From contig JBDKVA010000013.1 in the NCBI GenBank assembly GCA_039679375.1, positions 1-35,900 of the forward strand: a stretch of DNA of 35,900 nucleotides, written 5' to 3'. Source of the stretch: JBDKVA01 sp039679375 (lineage in GTDB: Bacteria > Bacillota > Clostridia > Acetivibrionales > DTU013). How positions within the stretch are numbered: position 1 is the stretch's first letter; the number at the start of each line of letters is the position of its first letter. The position numbers were made by a program, and so were the translations under genes. Positions 1 through 7,805 of the stretch are shown here, piece after piece. The notes under the pieces were generated by a model. The model searched no databases. It worked only from the letters and a program-made list of their open reading frames with translations, and was not told the origin of the DNA.

Positions 1-1010
1 TCTTTAAGCTTACTGTGTATGGCTTCAAGATGTTTACTTATTTCTTTTTTTCTCTTTTCTTTATTAATGCTTTCAAGTTCTTCATCTAAAATTATGAGTA
101 TTGCATCTTTAACAGCATCAAAATATAGTAAGCAGTCTTCTTCTTCAAGCTCATGAATTCCTTTACTGATTATTCCGTATAAGAATTTATTATTAACCAA
201 GAAATCGGGTAAATAATTTTCTAGTTGTTTTATTTTCTTATCCATCGGTAAACATAATAGTTCATCTCTGTTTAACGTTGAATCATTTTGTAATGCCAAT
301 TCCGCTTTTTTAAATACAAGATTTTCGAAAATTCTTCTTAAATAAACAAACGCTCCAATACCAACCCCATGTGATTTTAATCCAAATGCCCTATTTAATT
401 CTTTTATCTCATTTTTCTTAAGTATGCCTTTATATAAACTCAAATCCCGCTCAAAGTCAATTATTGCTGGGTATTGTCCTATCTTCAACAAGAAATTATC
501 TTCGGATAAGTGAAAAAATATTTGTATATTATGTTTTTTCTTTGATGTGCATTCTAACTCGACTACAAAATTTCTATTACTATCTAGAAGGTTTTCAATC
601 AGGTAATTATACCTTTCTTTAAATTTCTTATTAGCATAATTTATACATGCATCATATGTTTCCTCTGAATCGATATTAGTATCTTGAGATACTAGAGAGT
701 TCTTAATTTCATCTGATATCTCTTTAGGTTTTGATTTTAAAATCAGGTCTTTCTTACAAAAAGGACAGTAATTATATATATTCATTTCTGCTGAAATTAA
801 AGTTTTCAGATATGTAAAATCAGCATTTTCGTAAAACAATGTATGCTCAAGAATATACGGACATTCTTCCTCGCTTCCACTATCTATCACTTCGCCATCA
901 TGTTTTATACTCAAATCTAATTCGATTTTTATTTTTGCATAAAGTGGAAGAGAAAATAATAGATTCTTTCCACTACCCTTATATTCGCTTAGCCTTTTAA
1001 TGTCTGGCAT
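1..1010 (-). CDS. Hypothetical protein with a CxxC motif and helical C-terminus (3' end outside window)
   Basis: The frame is open from an ATG at 1010 (begins MPDIKRLSEYKG) to the window edge, about 336 residues, so the C-terminus is missing. A GAGG-containing ribosome binding site lies just upstream. Residues around 95-103 read YCPFCKKDL, a CxxC pair like half of a zinc knuckle. The C-terminal part has the pattern GVGIGAFVYLRRIFENLV, then KIKQLENYLP, then SKGIHELEEEDC. I remember this pattern from bacterial proteins of unknown function, and it is compatible with a HEPN-like helical fold, but I cannot confirm that. The gene is AT-rich like its downstream neighbours and unlike the block after 2250. 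No function is assigned. That it is a real gene is clear; its role is not. Confidence 0.8.
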   Translation of the reverse strand, partial: MPDIKRLSEYKGSGKNLLFSLPLYAKIKIELDLSIKHDGEVIDSGSEEECPYILEHTLFYENADFTYLKTLISAEMNIYNYCPFCKKDLILKSKPKEISDEIKNSLVSQDTNIDSEETYDACINYANKKFKERYNYLIENLLDSNRNFVVELECTSKKKHNIQIFFHLSEDNFLLKIGQYPAIIDFERDLSLYKGILKKNEIKELNRAFGLKSHGVGIGAFVYLRRIFENLVFKKAELALQNDSTLNRDELLCLPMDKKIKQLENYLPDFLVNNKFLYGIISKGIHELEEEDCLLYFDAVKDAILIILDEELESINKEKRKKEISKHLEAIHSKLK

Positions 1011-1134
1011 ATTTCCATCCTCACGTAAAAACACAAATACATTTTATGTCACATTTTTATAATCTTAGTATATCAAATATTGTTTGATTAACCAATAAAG
1101 AGACAAAAAAAACCAGGATACATTTATCTGGTAT

Positions 1135-1272
1135 TTACACTTTTAAGTTTGCTTTTACTTCATCGGCATATCCGTACTTTTTAAGTGCATCTATTGCCGC
1201 TACCTCAAAGAATTCCTTTTGACTAATATTCTTCTCGGTAATTTTGCTATAATACCATCCTGATGCCACCTT
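1135..1272 (-). pseudogene. In-frame open extension after the stop of the membrane-protein gene
   Basis: Directly after the TAA at 1273-1275 the same frame stays open for 45 codons to a TAA at 1135-1137. It encodes a protein-like sequence beginning KVASGWYYSKITEKN and containing AAIDALKKYGYADEV. The only early start is a GTG at 1269 with no well-spaced ribosome binding site. The simplest reading is that the upstream gene once continued to 1135 and gained a premature stop. A separate small gene or stop-codon readthrough is possible. Confidence 0.4.
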
Positions 1273-1725
1273 TTAAATCATCATTTCGGCAAAATAATCC
1301 TTTAAATTTCTTGATTGAATATAAAATGGTATTGTCACTGCTAGATAACCGAGAAGCAGAATAATAAGTGGAGCCAAAGAATCAGCAAATATGCACATGA
1401 AAATTCCAACCGAAAACCATAATAGTATCAGAAAAGCAGCAAACATACTAATGCGCATATAAAATTTAACACATGTTGAATTATCAACTTCTTTTATTCG
1501 GATTTTTATAATTGGTAATACTGGATTACCATTACTAATAATTCTTGATATTTTTAAGTTATAACCATTAATGCTCCCACAAAATGGTTTGCTAGAGAAC
1601 TCATCATTTGCATACATTCTTTTCAATATTGGCCTTCCTTCATTTACAATGTTTTTAAACTTGCTTCTTACTTCATCCGAATTGTATTGAGTTTGTAGGC
1701 TGAAAGTATAAAAAGGAGCCACCAT
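1273..1725 (-). CDS. Small two-helix membrane protein of unknown function
   Basis: The start is ATG at 1725 (MVAPFYTFSLQTQ), because a GAGGT ribosome binding site sits 7 bases upstream. The frame extends 20 codons further to a TTG at 1785, but that start lacks such a site. The product is about 150 residues: a soluble N-terminal region of about 90 residues, then two adjacent hydrophobic segments (MFAAFLILLWFSVGIFMCIF and LAPLIILLLGYLAVTIPFYI) and a short tail. The topology suggests a membrane-anchored protein with its N-terminal domain on one side. The in-frame continuation to 1135 suggests it may be C-terminally truncated. I do not recognise the family. Confidence 0.6.
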   Translation of the reverse strand: MVAPFYTFSLQTQYNSDEVRSKFKNIVNEGRPILKRMYANDEFSSKPFCGSINGYNLKISRIISNGNPVLPIIKIRIKEVDNSTCVKFYMRISMFAAFLILLWFSVGIFMCIFADSLAPLIILLLGYLAVTIPFYIQSRNLKDYFAEMMI

Positions 1726-1836
1726 TATATCTACCTCACATTTCAAGTTATTTTGTATTTGGAGAGGTAGTACATACCTCTCCAAATATGCTCAAACATA
1801 ATTCCAATTTACAATCGCTTATTCATTATAATTCAT

Positions 1837-2055
1837 TCAATTAAATGTTTTTGCAGTAATTCCATATTGAGTACTCAATAACAATTTGTCCTTATCTGAC
1901 ATATTATTATATACTTGTTTAAATGCATTAACTACTTCTGTCTTTACCTTAACACTTTTTTCATCTCGAAGTGGAATTAGGAAGGTATATGTAAGGTCAG
2001 CATGCCTGCTGCGTAAAGGCGAGTAAACTGAAATGATATATGCTGTAATTATTTT
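1837..2055 (-). pseudogene. Gene remnant without a start codon
   Basis: An open frame of about 72 codons lies between stops at 2056-2058 and 1837-1839. It contains protein-like sequence (SRHADLTYTFLIPLRDEKSV and VNAFKQVYNNMSDKDKLLL) but has no ATG, GTG or TTG near its beginning and no ribosome binding site. It is most likely the 3' end of a decayed gene. The rest of the 1786-2252 gap holds AT-rich DNA with no other gene that I can support. Confidence 0.35.
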
Positions 2056-2252
2056 CTATTATATTACATCTATGGCTTTGTAAAAATAGGACCTCCTTCC
2101 TAATAATTCTAGTCTTGTACGACTAATTTAAAATTTAATATTTGTTGGAAGGCGAGAGCCATACTTATTCCTCTTCCCGCAATCTCTGATTACTTTCCTC
2201 CTTTTCGGGTAAATACTATTACGATTTTACTTAATGAAAGGCGGCTATATAC

Positions 2253-2795
2253 ATGGATCTTAATGCGTTTTTTAAAATTACCTACGGCATTTATATCATC
2301 ACAACCAGGCTGGAATACAAGCTGAACGGCATGGTTGCGACTACTTTCTCACAAGTCACGGCAGAGCCGGTCCGAATGACCCTGGGCATCAACAAGGAGA
2401 GCCTGACTCACGAAATCATTCAAAAAACAGGCCTGATTGGAGTAAATGCATTAAAGCAGGAAACAGCCTTTAACTTCATCGGGAATTTCGGCTTCAAATC
2501 AGGCCGCATTACGGATAAGTTCAAGGATATAAGCTTTGAGCCCGGCACTACGGGCGTGCCGCTTCTGTCGGAAAATACGGTGGCCGTCTTTGAGGGCAGG
2601 GTGATTGGCTCCATGGATGCCGGAACCCATACCATTTTCCTGCTGGAAGCGGTGGATGCAAGAATATTGGCGGAGGAAGAGCCGCTTACATATGAATATT
2701 ACCATAAAGTGATCAAGGGCAAATCGCCTAAATTTGCCCCGACATACATTGTGAATGCGGCAGGCCGGCGATCAGTGATCGCCCCTACAGAATAG
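2253..2795 (+). CDS. Flavin reductase-like (FMN-binding split-barrel) protein
   Basis: The 180-residue protein begins MDLNAFFKITYGIYIITTR. The N-terminal pattern of a Y-G-x-Y-x-x-T stretch followed by GMVATTFSQVTAEPVRMTLGINKESLTHEIIQKTGLIGVNAL matches the flavin reductase/flavoredoxin family, which binds FMN in a split beta-barrel. The segment SENTVAVFEGRVIGSMDAGTHTIFLLEAVDA is the usual second half, with the H-T-I-F/V-x-x-V pattern near the flavin. Such proteins pass electrons from NAD(P)H or from redox partners to flavin or small acceptors in the cytoplasm. A GGCGG-type ribosome binding site precedes the ATG. No rubredoxin domain or partner gene is adjacent, so the electron donor and acceptor are unknown. 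Confidence 0.85.
   Translation: MDLNAFFKITYGIYIITTRLEYKLNGMVATTFSQVTAEPVRMTLGINKESLTHEIIQKTGLIGVNALKQETAFNFIGNFGFKSGRITDKFKDISFEPGTTGVPLLSENTVAVFEGRVIGSMDAGTHTIFLLEAVDARILAEEEPLTYEYYHKVIKGKSPKFAPTYIVNAAGRRSVIAPTE
2767..2783. repeat. Perfect 17-base palindrome in the 3' end of the flavin reductase gene
   Basis: GGCGATCA-G-TGATCGCC is a perfect inverted repeat with 8-base arms and a one-base centre, ending 12 bases before the gene end. A related GGGCGATCAGT recurs at about 2829-2839. There is no T run, so it is not a classical terminator. It may be chance or a protein-binding palindrome. Confidence 0.45.
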
Positions 2796-2860
2796 ATCAC
2801 ACTATCTGCTGTAAATATGCCGGGCAGACGGGCGATCAGTTTTCACCCATGCAGGCTACA

Positions 2861-3544
2861 CTACGGCCTTACCACAGTCGGAGTCTGCCCTATTGCAACA
2901 GCAGCTTCGGTCAGAGCTTCCCAGGTCTGGCAGCCGACAATGCCATCGGCATCGAGCCCCTGCGCACGCTGGAAATTGATTACGGCGCTGCGCGTTCCGC
3001 TGCCGAAATACCCGTCCAGCCCTGACCCGGTATAACCCAGCGCGTTGAGGGCGTCCTGCAGCGTCAGCACGTATACGCCTGCGCTTCCGTTCCGTACCAG
3101 CGGATATCCGCCGGCTGCACACGCGGCAGGTATCTGGCGGGCGTCAAAATGGACCCAGGTAGGAGTCAGATAAGCGGGTTCCACATAAGTCCAGACGCCT
3201 GCCTGTATAGCTGTATTGCGCAGCTGATCCCTTGTTGTGCTGTCAAGGTTCTGACCGGCGTCGAACGACACCCCTGCGTAATGCTGTGACATGGCTGCAT
3301 GTCCGCCCTCCCAGATTCGTTTGAAGGCATATCCGACATAGATCGGCCGTCCCCAGAGATTTCTGGTAACATTGAAAGCCTCCATCGCCCTCCTGGACGT
3401 CCAAAGCGTCCCTGCGCGGGAACTCCCCCTGAATTCACCCACGGTCAGCGTCCTGCCGATATTGTAGGGCATTGCATCCGTTTCGGCCAGGTTGTAGTAC
3501 TCCATGCTGTCATTGTTATTATTATAAACATATACATTTGCCAT
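2861..3544 (-). CDS. M15-type zinc D-Ala-D-Ala peptidase with C-terminal peptidoglycan-binding domain
   Basis: The 227-residue protein has a start at 3544 preceded by a GAGGATG ribosome binding site. Residues 87-95 read QHYAGVSFD, the HxxGxxxD zinc motif of M15 peptidases (His88, Asp95). A glutamate at about 122 and WVHFD with His132 provide the catalytic base and the third zinc ligand. Residues 150-215 form a PG_binding_1 module (LQDALNALGYTGSGLDGYFGSGTRSAVINFQRAQGLDADGIVG). Family knowledge points to cleavage of D-Ala-D-Ala or cross-link peptides in peptidoglycan. No signal peptide is visible, so the protein may act like an endolysin or spore-associated enzyme. It is transcribed divergently from the blaI-like gene, and the operator dyads lie between the two, so it could belong to the same regulon. 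Confidence 0.85.
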   Translation of the reverse strand: MANVYVYNNNNDSMEYYNLAETDAMPYNIGRTLTVGEFRGSSRAGTLWTSRRAMEAFNVTRNLWGRPIYVGYAFKRIWEGGHAAMSQHYAGVSFDAGQNLDSTTRDQLRNTAIQAGVWTYVEPAYLTPTWVHFDARQIPAACAAGGYPLVRNGSAGVYVLTLQDALNALGYTGSGLDGYFGSGTRSAVINFQRAQGLDADGIVGCQTWEALTEAAVAIGQTPTVVRP

Positions 3545-3687
3545 AATAAATCATCCTCTACTACTGCAACGAAAGATTCCAGCCTATCCATGCAGAAATA
3601 AAACGTTAAAGCATTCGCGATTACTTCTGTAAGGTGCATAAATGCCGACATATTGATGTATCTTCCGTTGTAGTGTACATAATACAC

Positions 3688-3717
3688 ATTATATGCAAAA
3701 AGCTCATCAATTGTTAA
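3688..3717 (-). promoter_or_regulatory. Sigma-A-type promoter for the M15 peptidase gene
   Basis: On the minus strand TTAACA (3717-3712) and TATAAT (3693-3688) are separated by 18 bases. The implied leader to the peptidase start is about 135 bases and holds no clear gene. Confidence 0.5.
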
Positions 3718-3747
3718 TTGACAAGCCCTTTGTTTCTATACTTACTA

Positions 3748-3798
3748 TTGACATGTGGTGTCTATCGTGATAGACTAGATTTGTCTATTGTAATAGAC
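3748..3798 (+). promoter_or_regulatory. Promoter with two BlaI-type operator dyads
   Basis: TTGACA at 3748-3753 is followed 17 bases later by TAGACT at 3771-3776. Two perfect dyads overlap and follow it: GTCTATCGTGATAGAC at 3760-3775 and GTCTATTGTAATAGAC at 3783-3798, with centres 23 bases apart. The first covers the spacer and -10, the second the start of transcription. This placement is expected for autorepression by a BlaI/MecI dimer, and the dyads sit just before the blaI-like start at 3817. Confidence 0.8.
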
Positions 3799-3816
3799 AC
3801 TATATGGAGGTAGGAA

Positions 3817-4185
3817 ATGGAACAATATAAGCTTTTTGATGCCGAATTTAAGTTTATATGCATCGTATGGGATGCAGAACCTGTTACGACCCGGAAGCTT
3901 ACTGAATTATGCCGGGAGAAGCTTGGCTGGAAAAGGACGACTACATATACAGTGCTTCGGAAACTGATCGACCGGGGAATGCTTAATAATGAGAATTCCG
4001 TCGTTTCATCCGTTGTCAAGCGTGAACAGGTTCAACAATATGAAAGCGAGGCTGTCGTTGAAAAAGCATTCAATGGCTCGCTGCCAAAATTCATTGCAGC
4101 ATTTCTGAACGACAAGACTCTGTCTGCTGATGAAGCGGAGGAGTTGAAGCGACTTATAGACCTCCACAGGGAGGGACGGATATGA
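3817..4185 (+). CDS. blaI: BlaI/MecI-family transcriptional repressor
   Basis: The 122-residue protein has the typical winged-helix start (FDAEFKFICIVWDAEPVTTRKLTELCREKLGWKRTTTYTVLRKLIDRGML) at residues 5-55 and a C-terminal dimerisation helix region with FIAAFLNDKTLSADEAEELKRLI. BlaI repressors bind dyads as dimers and are inactivated when the paired M56 metalloprotease receptor is activated. The length matches the family. A GGAGG ribosome binding site precedes the start. The stop overlaps the ATG of the receptor gene (ATGA), so the two are translationally coupled. The two dyads upstream make autoregulation very likely. Targets beyond its own operon are not shown by the sequence; the divergent peptidase is the nearest candidate. 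Confidence 0.92.
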   Translation: MEQYKLFDAEFKFICIVWDAEPVTTRKLTELCREKLGWKRTTTYTVLRKLIDRGMLNNENSVVSSVVKREQVQQYESEAVVEKAFNGSLPKFIAAFLNDKTLSADEAEELKRLIDLHREGRI

Positions 4186-6068
4186 GCTTTTTTGAAGATG
4201 CTTTCATTACCATCCTGAACATGAGCATTACTGCTAGCTTCGCAGCCATTGCTGTCATCATCGCCCGTTTGCCGCTGAAAAAGGCGCCCAAGGTGTTTTC
4301 CTACATTCTCTGGAGTGTTGTGCTGTTCCGGCTCATCTTCCCGTTCAGTTTCTCTTCTCCATTCAGCCTGTTGAGTCTCATACAACCCGGACAAACCGCC
4401 TCAATCCATACTCAGTATATACCAAGGAATATCGGCATGATGGATGAGCCTTCTGTCAATACCGGTATTGACAGCGTAAATTCCGCCATTAACGCATTAT
4501 TGCCTGCGGCAGCCCCTTATGCAAGTGTAAACCCTATGCAGATAATAATCTGGTCGGGTACAATCATCTGGCTTGCGGGCATTGCCATTTTACTAATATA
4601 CGCAGCAGCCTCCTGCCTGCGTCTGAAGAAGCGGGTCAGTACGGCTACACTTGTTTCAGATAATGTAAGCGATTTTATTGCGCCATTCCGACAGGCAGGA
4701 GCGGAAAAACCGTATCATATTTATGAGACCGACCTTATCCGAAGTCCGTTCGTCTATGGGCTGGTAAAACCTAAAATATATCTGCCGCTTAGCCTTCAGG
4801 GACAGGAAAGGGAATATATCCTGTGCCATGAGCTGACACATATCAGGAGGCTTGATTATCTGGTAAAGCCGGTTGCTTTTCTCGCTCTTGTCCTGCACTG
4901 GTTCAATCCTGTCATATGGCTGTGCTCTTCCCTCATGACGAAGGATTTGGAAATGTCCTGTGACGAAAGTGTTATGAAGCAGTATATCAATGCCCATTTC
5001 CCGTGCAATAAAGATATCGATGGTCCGACAAGCGTTTTCCGGAATGACAGCTGTGCAAAAACCAATTACAGCAGTTCACTCCTTGTACTGGCAGCAAACA
5101 GGAAATTCCCTTCTCCCAGTCCCCTGGCATTTGGAGAAAGTAATGTGAAAGCGAGAATAAAAAATATACTGAATTACAAAAAGCCGGCGTTTTGGGTCAC
5201 TATCATATCCATTATCGCAGTCGCAGCCCTGACGGCGGTACTGGCCTCTGATCCTCTGAATGCTGCTGACACCGTCGGCAATATATCCAATGGCTATACA
5301 AGCCATAATACTTCAAATGATTACGATATTGAATTTTTATTGAAAAACAAAACCGAATATGTCGGCAACAACGTAAAGATCGGATCCCTCATCGACGGAA
5401 TGCCCCTGCCGGAGGGAGTTGACCGCGGAACCTTTGAACTGTCCACATCGGAACCTCCTTATGGCGTTACCTGTCATTATATCCTGGAGGATGACTCCAT
5501 AAAAGTCAGTGAGGAGCAATTTTTGCGCAATTCCATTTTGCTTTTCGCATTGGTGGATAATGTTGATAACGTTACACATACAGGCCATTGGAAGAATGAT
5601 TTGCTATCCTCGGTTCCATTTGAATACAGCTATACCCGTGCTGACGCCGATAAGGTCGTCGGCGGCGATGTACGGCAGTTCGGCAGGGATAAGAAAAGCC
5701 TTTCCGAGCTTATAGAAGTAGTTGAAATGCTGAAACAGGAGAAGGGAAAGACCTCAATGAAGGGTCTGGAGCTTTATGTATGGCGAAAGCCGGAGCTTAC
5801 CGGAAGCGATGATATCTACTATACGCTGTTGACCGGTACAAACCGCAACAAAACAGATGAAGAGGTTTACGACCTTTCAAAGGCCACAACGAATATCGAG
5901 GACATAAACCGCGAGCTTGCCGACTATGGAGAAATCGATATCTTTGTCAGTCATCCCCTGTATATTTCAAAAGAAGAAATGACTAAAATAGCTGATCAAA
6001 TACAAATCAAAAACGGGTCGGTTGCTGTAGGCACAGGCTGGTTTGAAAAGGATCCGTCTGAAAAATAA
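4182..6068 (+). CDS. BlaR1/MecR1-type M56 metalloprotease receptor with DUF4825-like sensor
   Basis: The 628-residue protein has N-terminal membrane helices at about 10-60 and 125-145, and the M56 protease core with zinc motif HELTH at 216-220 followed by DLEMSCDESV, which supplies the third ligand. Another membrane helix lies at about 335-355 (FWVTIISIIAVAALTAVLA). In BlaR1 of staphylococci the extracellular C-terminus is a penicillin-binding domain. Here it is different: from about 385 it reads FLLKNKTEYVGNNVKIGSLI, which I recognise as a DUF4825-like domain, and there is no SxxK penicillin-binding motif. The ligand is therefore probably not a beta-lactam acylating a serine. On activation the protease is expected to relieve BlaI repression. 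It overlaps the repressor gene by four bases. Confidence 0.87.
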   Translation: MSFFEDAFITILNMSITASFAAIAVIIARLPLKKAPKVFSYILWSVVLFRLIFPFSFSSPFSLLSLIQPGQTASIHTQYIPRNIGMMDEPSVNTGIDSVNSAINALLPAAAPYASVNPMQIIIWSGTIIWLAGIAILLIYAAASCLRLKKRVSTATLVSDNVSDFIAPFRQAGAEKPYHIYETDLIRSPFVYGLVKPKIYLPLSLQGQEREYILCHELTHIRRLDYLVKPVAFLALVLHWFNPVIWLCSSLMTKDLEMSCDESVMKQYINAHFPCNKDIDGPTSVFRNDSCAKTNYSSSLLVLAANRKFPSPSPLAFGESNVKARIKNILNYKKPAFWVTIISIIAVAALTAVLASDPLNAADTVGNISNGYTSHNTSNDYDIEFLLKNKTEYVGNNVKIGSLIDGMPLPEGVDRGTFELSTSEPPYGVTCHYILEDDSIKVSEEQFLRNSILLFALVDNVDNVTHTGHWKNDLLSSVPFEYSYTRADADKVVGGDVRQFGRDKKSLSELIEVVEMLKQEKGKTSMKGLELYVWRKPELTGSDDIYYTLLTGTNRNKTDEEVYDLSKATTNIEDINRELADYGEIDIFVSHPLYISKEEMTKIADQIQIKNGSVAVGTGWFEKDPSEK

Positions 6069-6094
6069 CAGAAAGTTAACTGTATCCACTACCT

Positions 6095-6123
6095 GTGACA
6101 TTTTTCATATTGTATGCTAGAAT
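6095..6123 (+). promoter_or_regulatory. Sigma-A-type promoter for the ABC-F pair
   Basis: GTGACA (6095-6100) and TAGAAT (6118-6123) are spaced by 17 bases and each matches consensus at five of six positions. The leader to the ABC-F start is about 60 bases, too short for a full attenuator. No BlaI-type dyad is present here, so the ABC-F genes are probably not direct targets of the upstream repressor. Confidence 0.5.
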
Positions 6124-6188
6124 AGGTGAGGCAACACTCCCCTTATGGATAAGTGATGCTAAAATAAAAATAAGGATGTTATAAAAAT

Positions 6189-7805
6189 ATGATCAGCACC
6201 ACCGGTATTTCCCTGAGGTTTGGGGAACGTGTACTATTTGAAGATGTCAATATCAAGTTCGCTCCGGGTAATTGCTACGGACTGATAGGAGCAAATGGAT
6301 CAGGGAAATCAACCTTTTTGAAGATTCTATCCGGCGAAATGGAAGCCAATAGCGGAGAAGTCACCATCGAGCCGGGCAAAAGACTCGCGGTTTTAAAGCA
6401 GAACCATTATGAATTTGATGAATATGAAGTTCTGAAAACAGTGATGCTGGGTCACAAAAGGCTCTGTGATATCATAGACGAAAAAGAATTACTATACAGC
6501 AAGGCGGAGTTCACAGAAGAGGACGGTATCAAAATATCCGAGCTCGAAACGGAATTCTCCGAAATGAACGGCTGGGAGGCTGAATCAGAAGCCGCCACGC
6601 TGCTCAACGGTCTTGATATCGGAGAAGAATACCACTACAAGAAGATGGGCGACCTGGACGGCAACGTCAAGGTAAGAGTTCTGCTGGCCCAGGCACTTTT
6701 TGGCGCACCGGACATTCTGCTGATGGACGAGCCCACAAACCACCTGGATGTGGCATCCATCACCTGGCTTGAAAATTTTCTGTACAACTTTGATAATACG
6801 GTCATTGTCGTATCCCATGACAGACATTTCATGAACAAGGTCTGCACACAAATCGCCGATATCGATTTCGGAAAGATACAGCTTTATGCCGGTAACTACG
6901 ATTTCTGGTATGAATCGAGCCAGCTTGCTCTGCAGCAGGCAAAGGACATGAACAGGAAGACCGAGGCAAAAATGAAGGAGCTGCAGGAATTCATACAGCG
7001 TTTCAGTGCCAATGCTTCCAAGTCCAAACAGGCCACGTCCCGCAAAAAGCAATTGGAGAAGCTGGTTCTGGATGATATCCGGCCATCGTCCCGCAAATAC
7101 CCCTTTGTGGATTTCAAGCCGGACAGGGAGGTTGGAAACGACCTGCTGACTGTGAACGGTATCACAAAGGAAATCGACGGCGTAAAAGTACTGGACAATA
7201 TAAGCTTCGTAGTAAATAAGGGTGACAAAGTAGCCTTTGTGGGACCTAACGGCCTTGAAAAAACCACGCTTTTTAAAATATTGATAGAAGAAATGGAAGC
7301 GGACAGCGGTGATTTTAAATGGGGCATCACCACATCCCAGGCATATTTTCCAAAGGATAATTCAGCTTTCTTTGACGGAGTTGACCTTACACTGGTGGAA
7401 TGGCTCAGGCAGTTTTCAAAGGAGCCTGCTGAAACCTTTCTAAGGGGCTGGCTGGGCAGGATGCTCTTCTCCGGTGAGGAAGCAATGAAAAAAGCCAGTG
7501 TTATTTCCGGAGGTGAAAGAGTGCGTTGCATGCTTGCGAAGATGATGCTGTCCGGCGCCAATACACTGCTGTTTGACGAACCGACCAACCATCTGGATCT
7601 TGAATCTATCACAGCACTAAATAACGGTCTGATTAATTTCAAGGGAACCATCCTTTTTACATCACATGACCACCAATTTGTGCAAACGGTTGCAACCAGA
7701 GTGATGGAGCTAACGCCAAAGGGTCTGATAAACAAACAGATGACATATGATGAATACCTGGAAAGCGAAGAAATACAGGCACTCAGAAAGGAAATGTACA
7801 GTTAG
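6189..7805 (+). CDS. ABC-F ATPase, YbiT/YkpA type, with one degenerate ATP site
   Basis: The 538-residue cytoplasmic protein has two ATPase domains joined by a linker (EFIQRFSANASKSKQATSRKKQLEKL) that is diagnostic of the YbiT/YkpA group of ABC-F translation factors. Domain 1 has Walker A GANGSGKST (34-42), Walker B ILLMDEPTNHLD and H-loop SHDRHF; domain 2 has signature ISGGERVR, Walker B TLLFDEPTNHLD and SHDHQF. Signature 1 is altered to DLDGNVKVR (about 154-162), and Walker A 2 is GPNGLEKTT (352-360), with Glu357 replacing the invariant glycine. A degenerate first signature is normal in YbiT relatives, but the Walker A change is not. Both fall in the same composite nucleotide site. ABC-F proteins bind the ribosomal E site and can relieve stalling or protect from antibiotics. 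It is followed directly by a second ABC-F gene. Confidence 0.9.
   Translation: MISTTGISLRFGERVLFEDVNIKFAPGNCYGLIGANGSGKSTFLKILSGEMEANSGEVTIEPGKRLAVLKQNHYEFDEYEVLKTVMLGHKRLCDIIDEKELLYSKAEFTEEDGIKISELETEFSEMNGWEAESEAATLLNGLDIGEEYHYKKMGDLDGNVKVRVLLAQALFGAPDILLMDEPTNHLDVASITWLENFLYNFDNTVIVVSHDRHFMNKVCTQIADIDFGKIQLYAGNYDFWYESSQLALQQAKDMNRKTEAKMKELQEFIQRFSANASKSKQATSRKKQLEKLVLDDIRPSSRKYPFVDFKPDREVGNDLLTVNGITKEIDGVKVLDNISFVVNKGDKVAFVGPNGLEKTTLFKILIEEMEADSGDFKWGITTSQAYFPKDNSAFFDGVDLTLVEWLRQFSKEPAETFLRGWLGRMLFSGEEAMKKASVISGGERVRCMLAKMMLSGANTLLFDEPTNHLDLESITALNNGLINFKGTILFTSHDHQFVQTVATRVMELTPKGLINKQMTYDEYLESEEIQALRKEMYS

Noticed and set aside
6069..6188. BlaI operator upstream of the ABC-F genes
   Set aside because: No GTCTAT/ATAGAC dyad is present, so direct control by the repressor is not supported.
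6896..7735. Long antisense open frame (about 279 codons) opposite the first ABC-F gene
   Set aside because: It is a shadow of the strongly supported ABC-F gene, has a serine-rich composition typical of reverse-strand frames, and no matching ribosome binding site.
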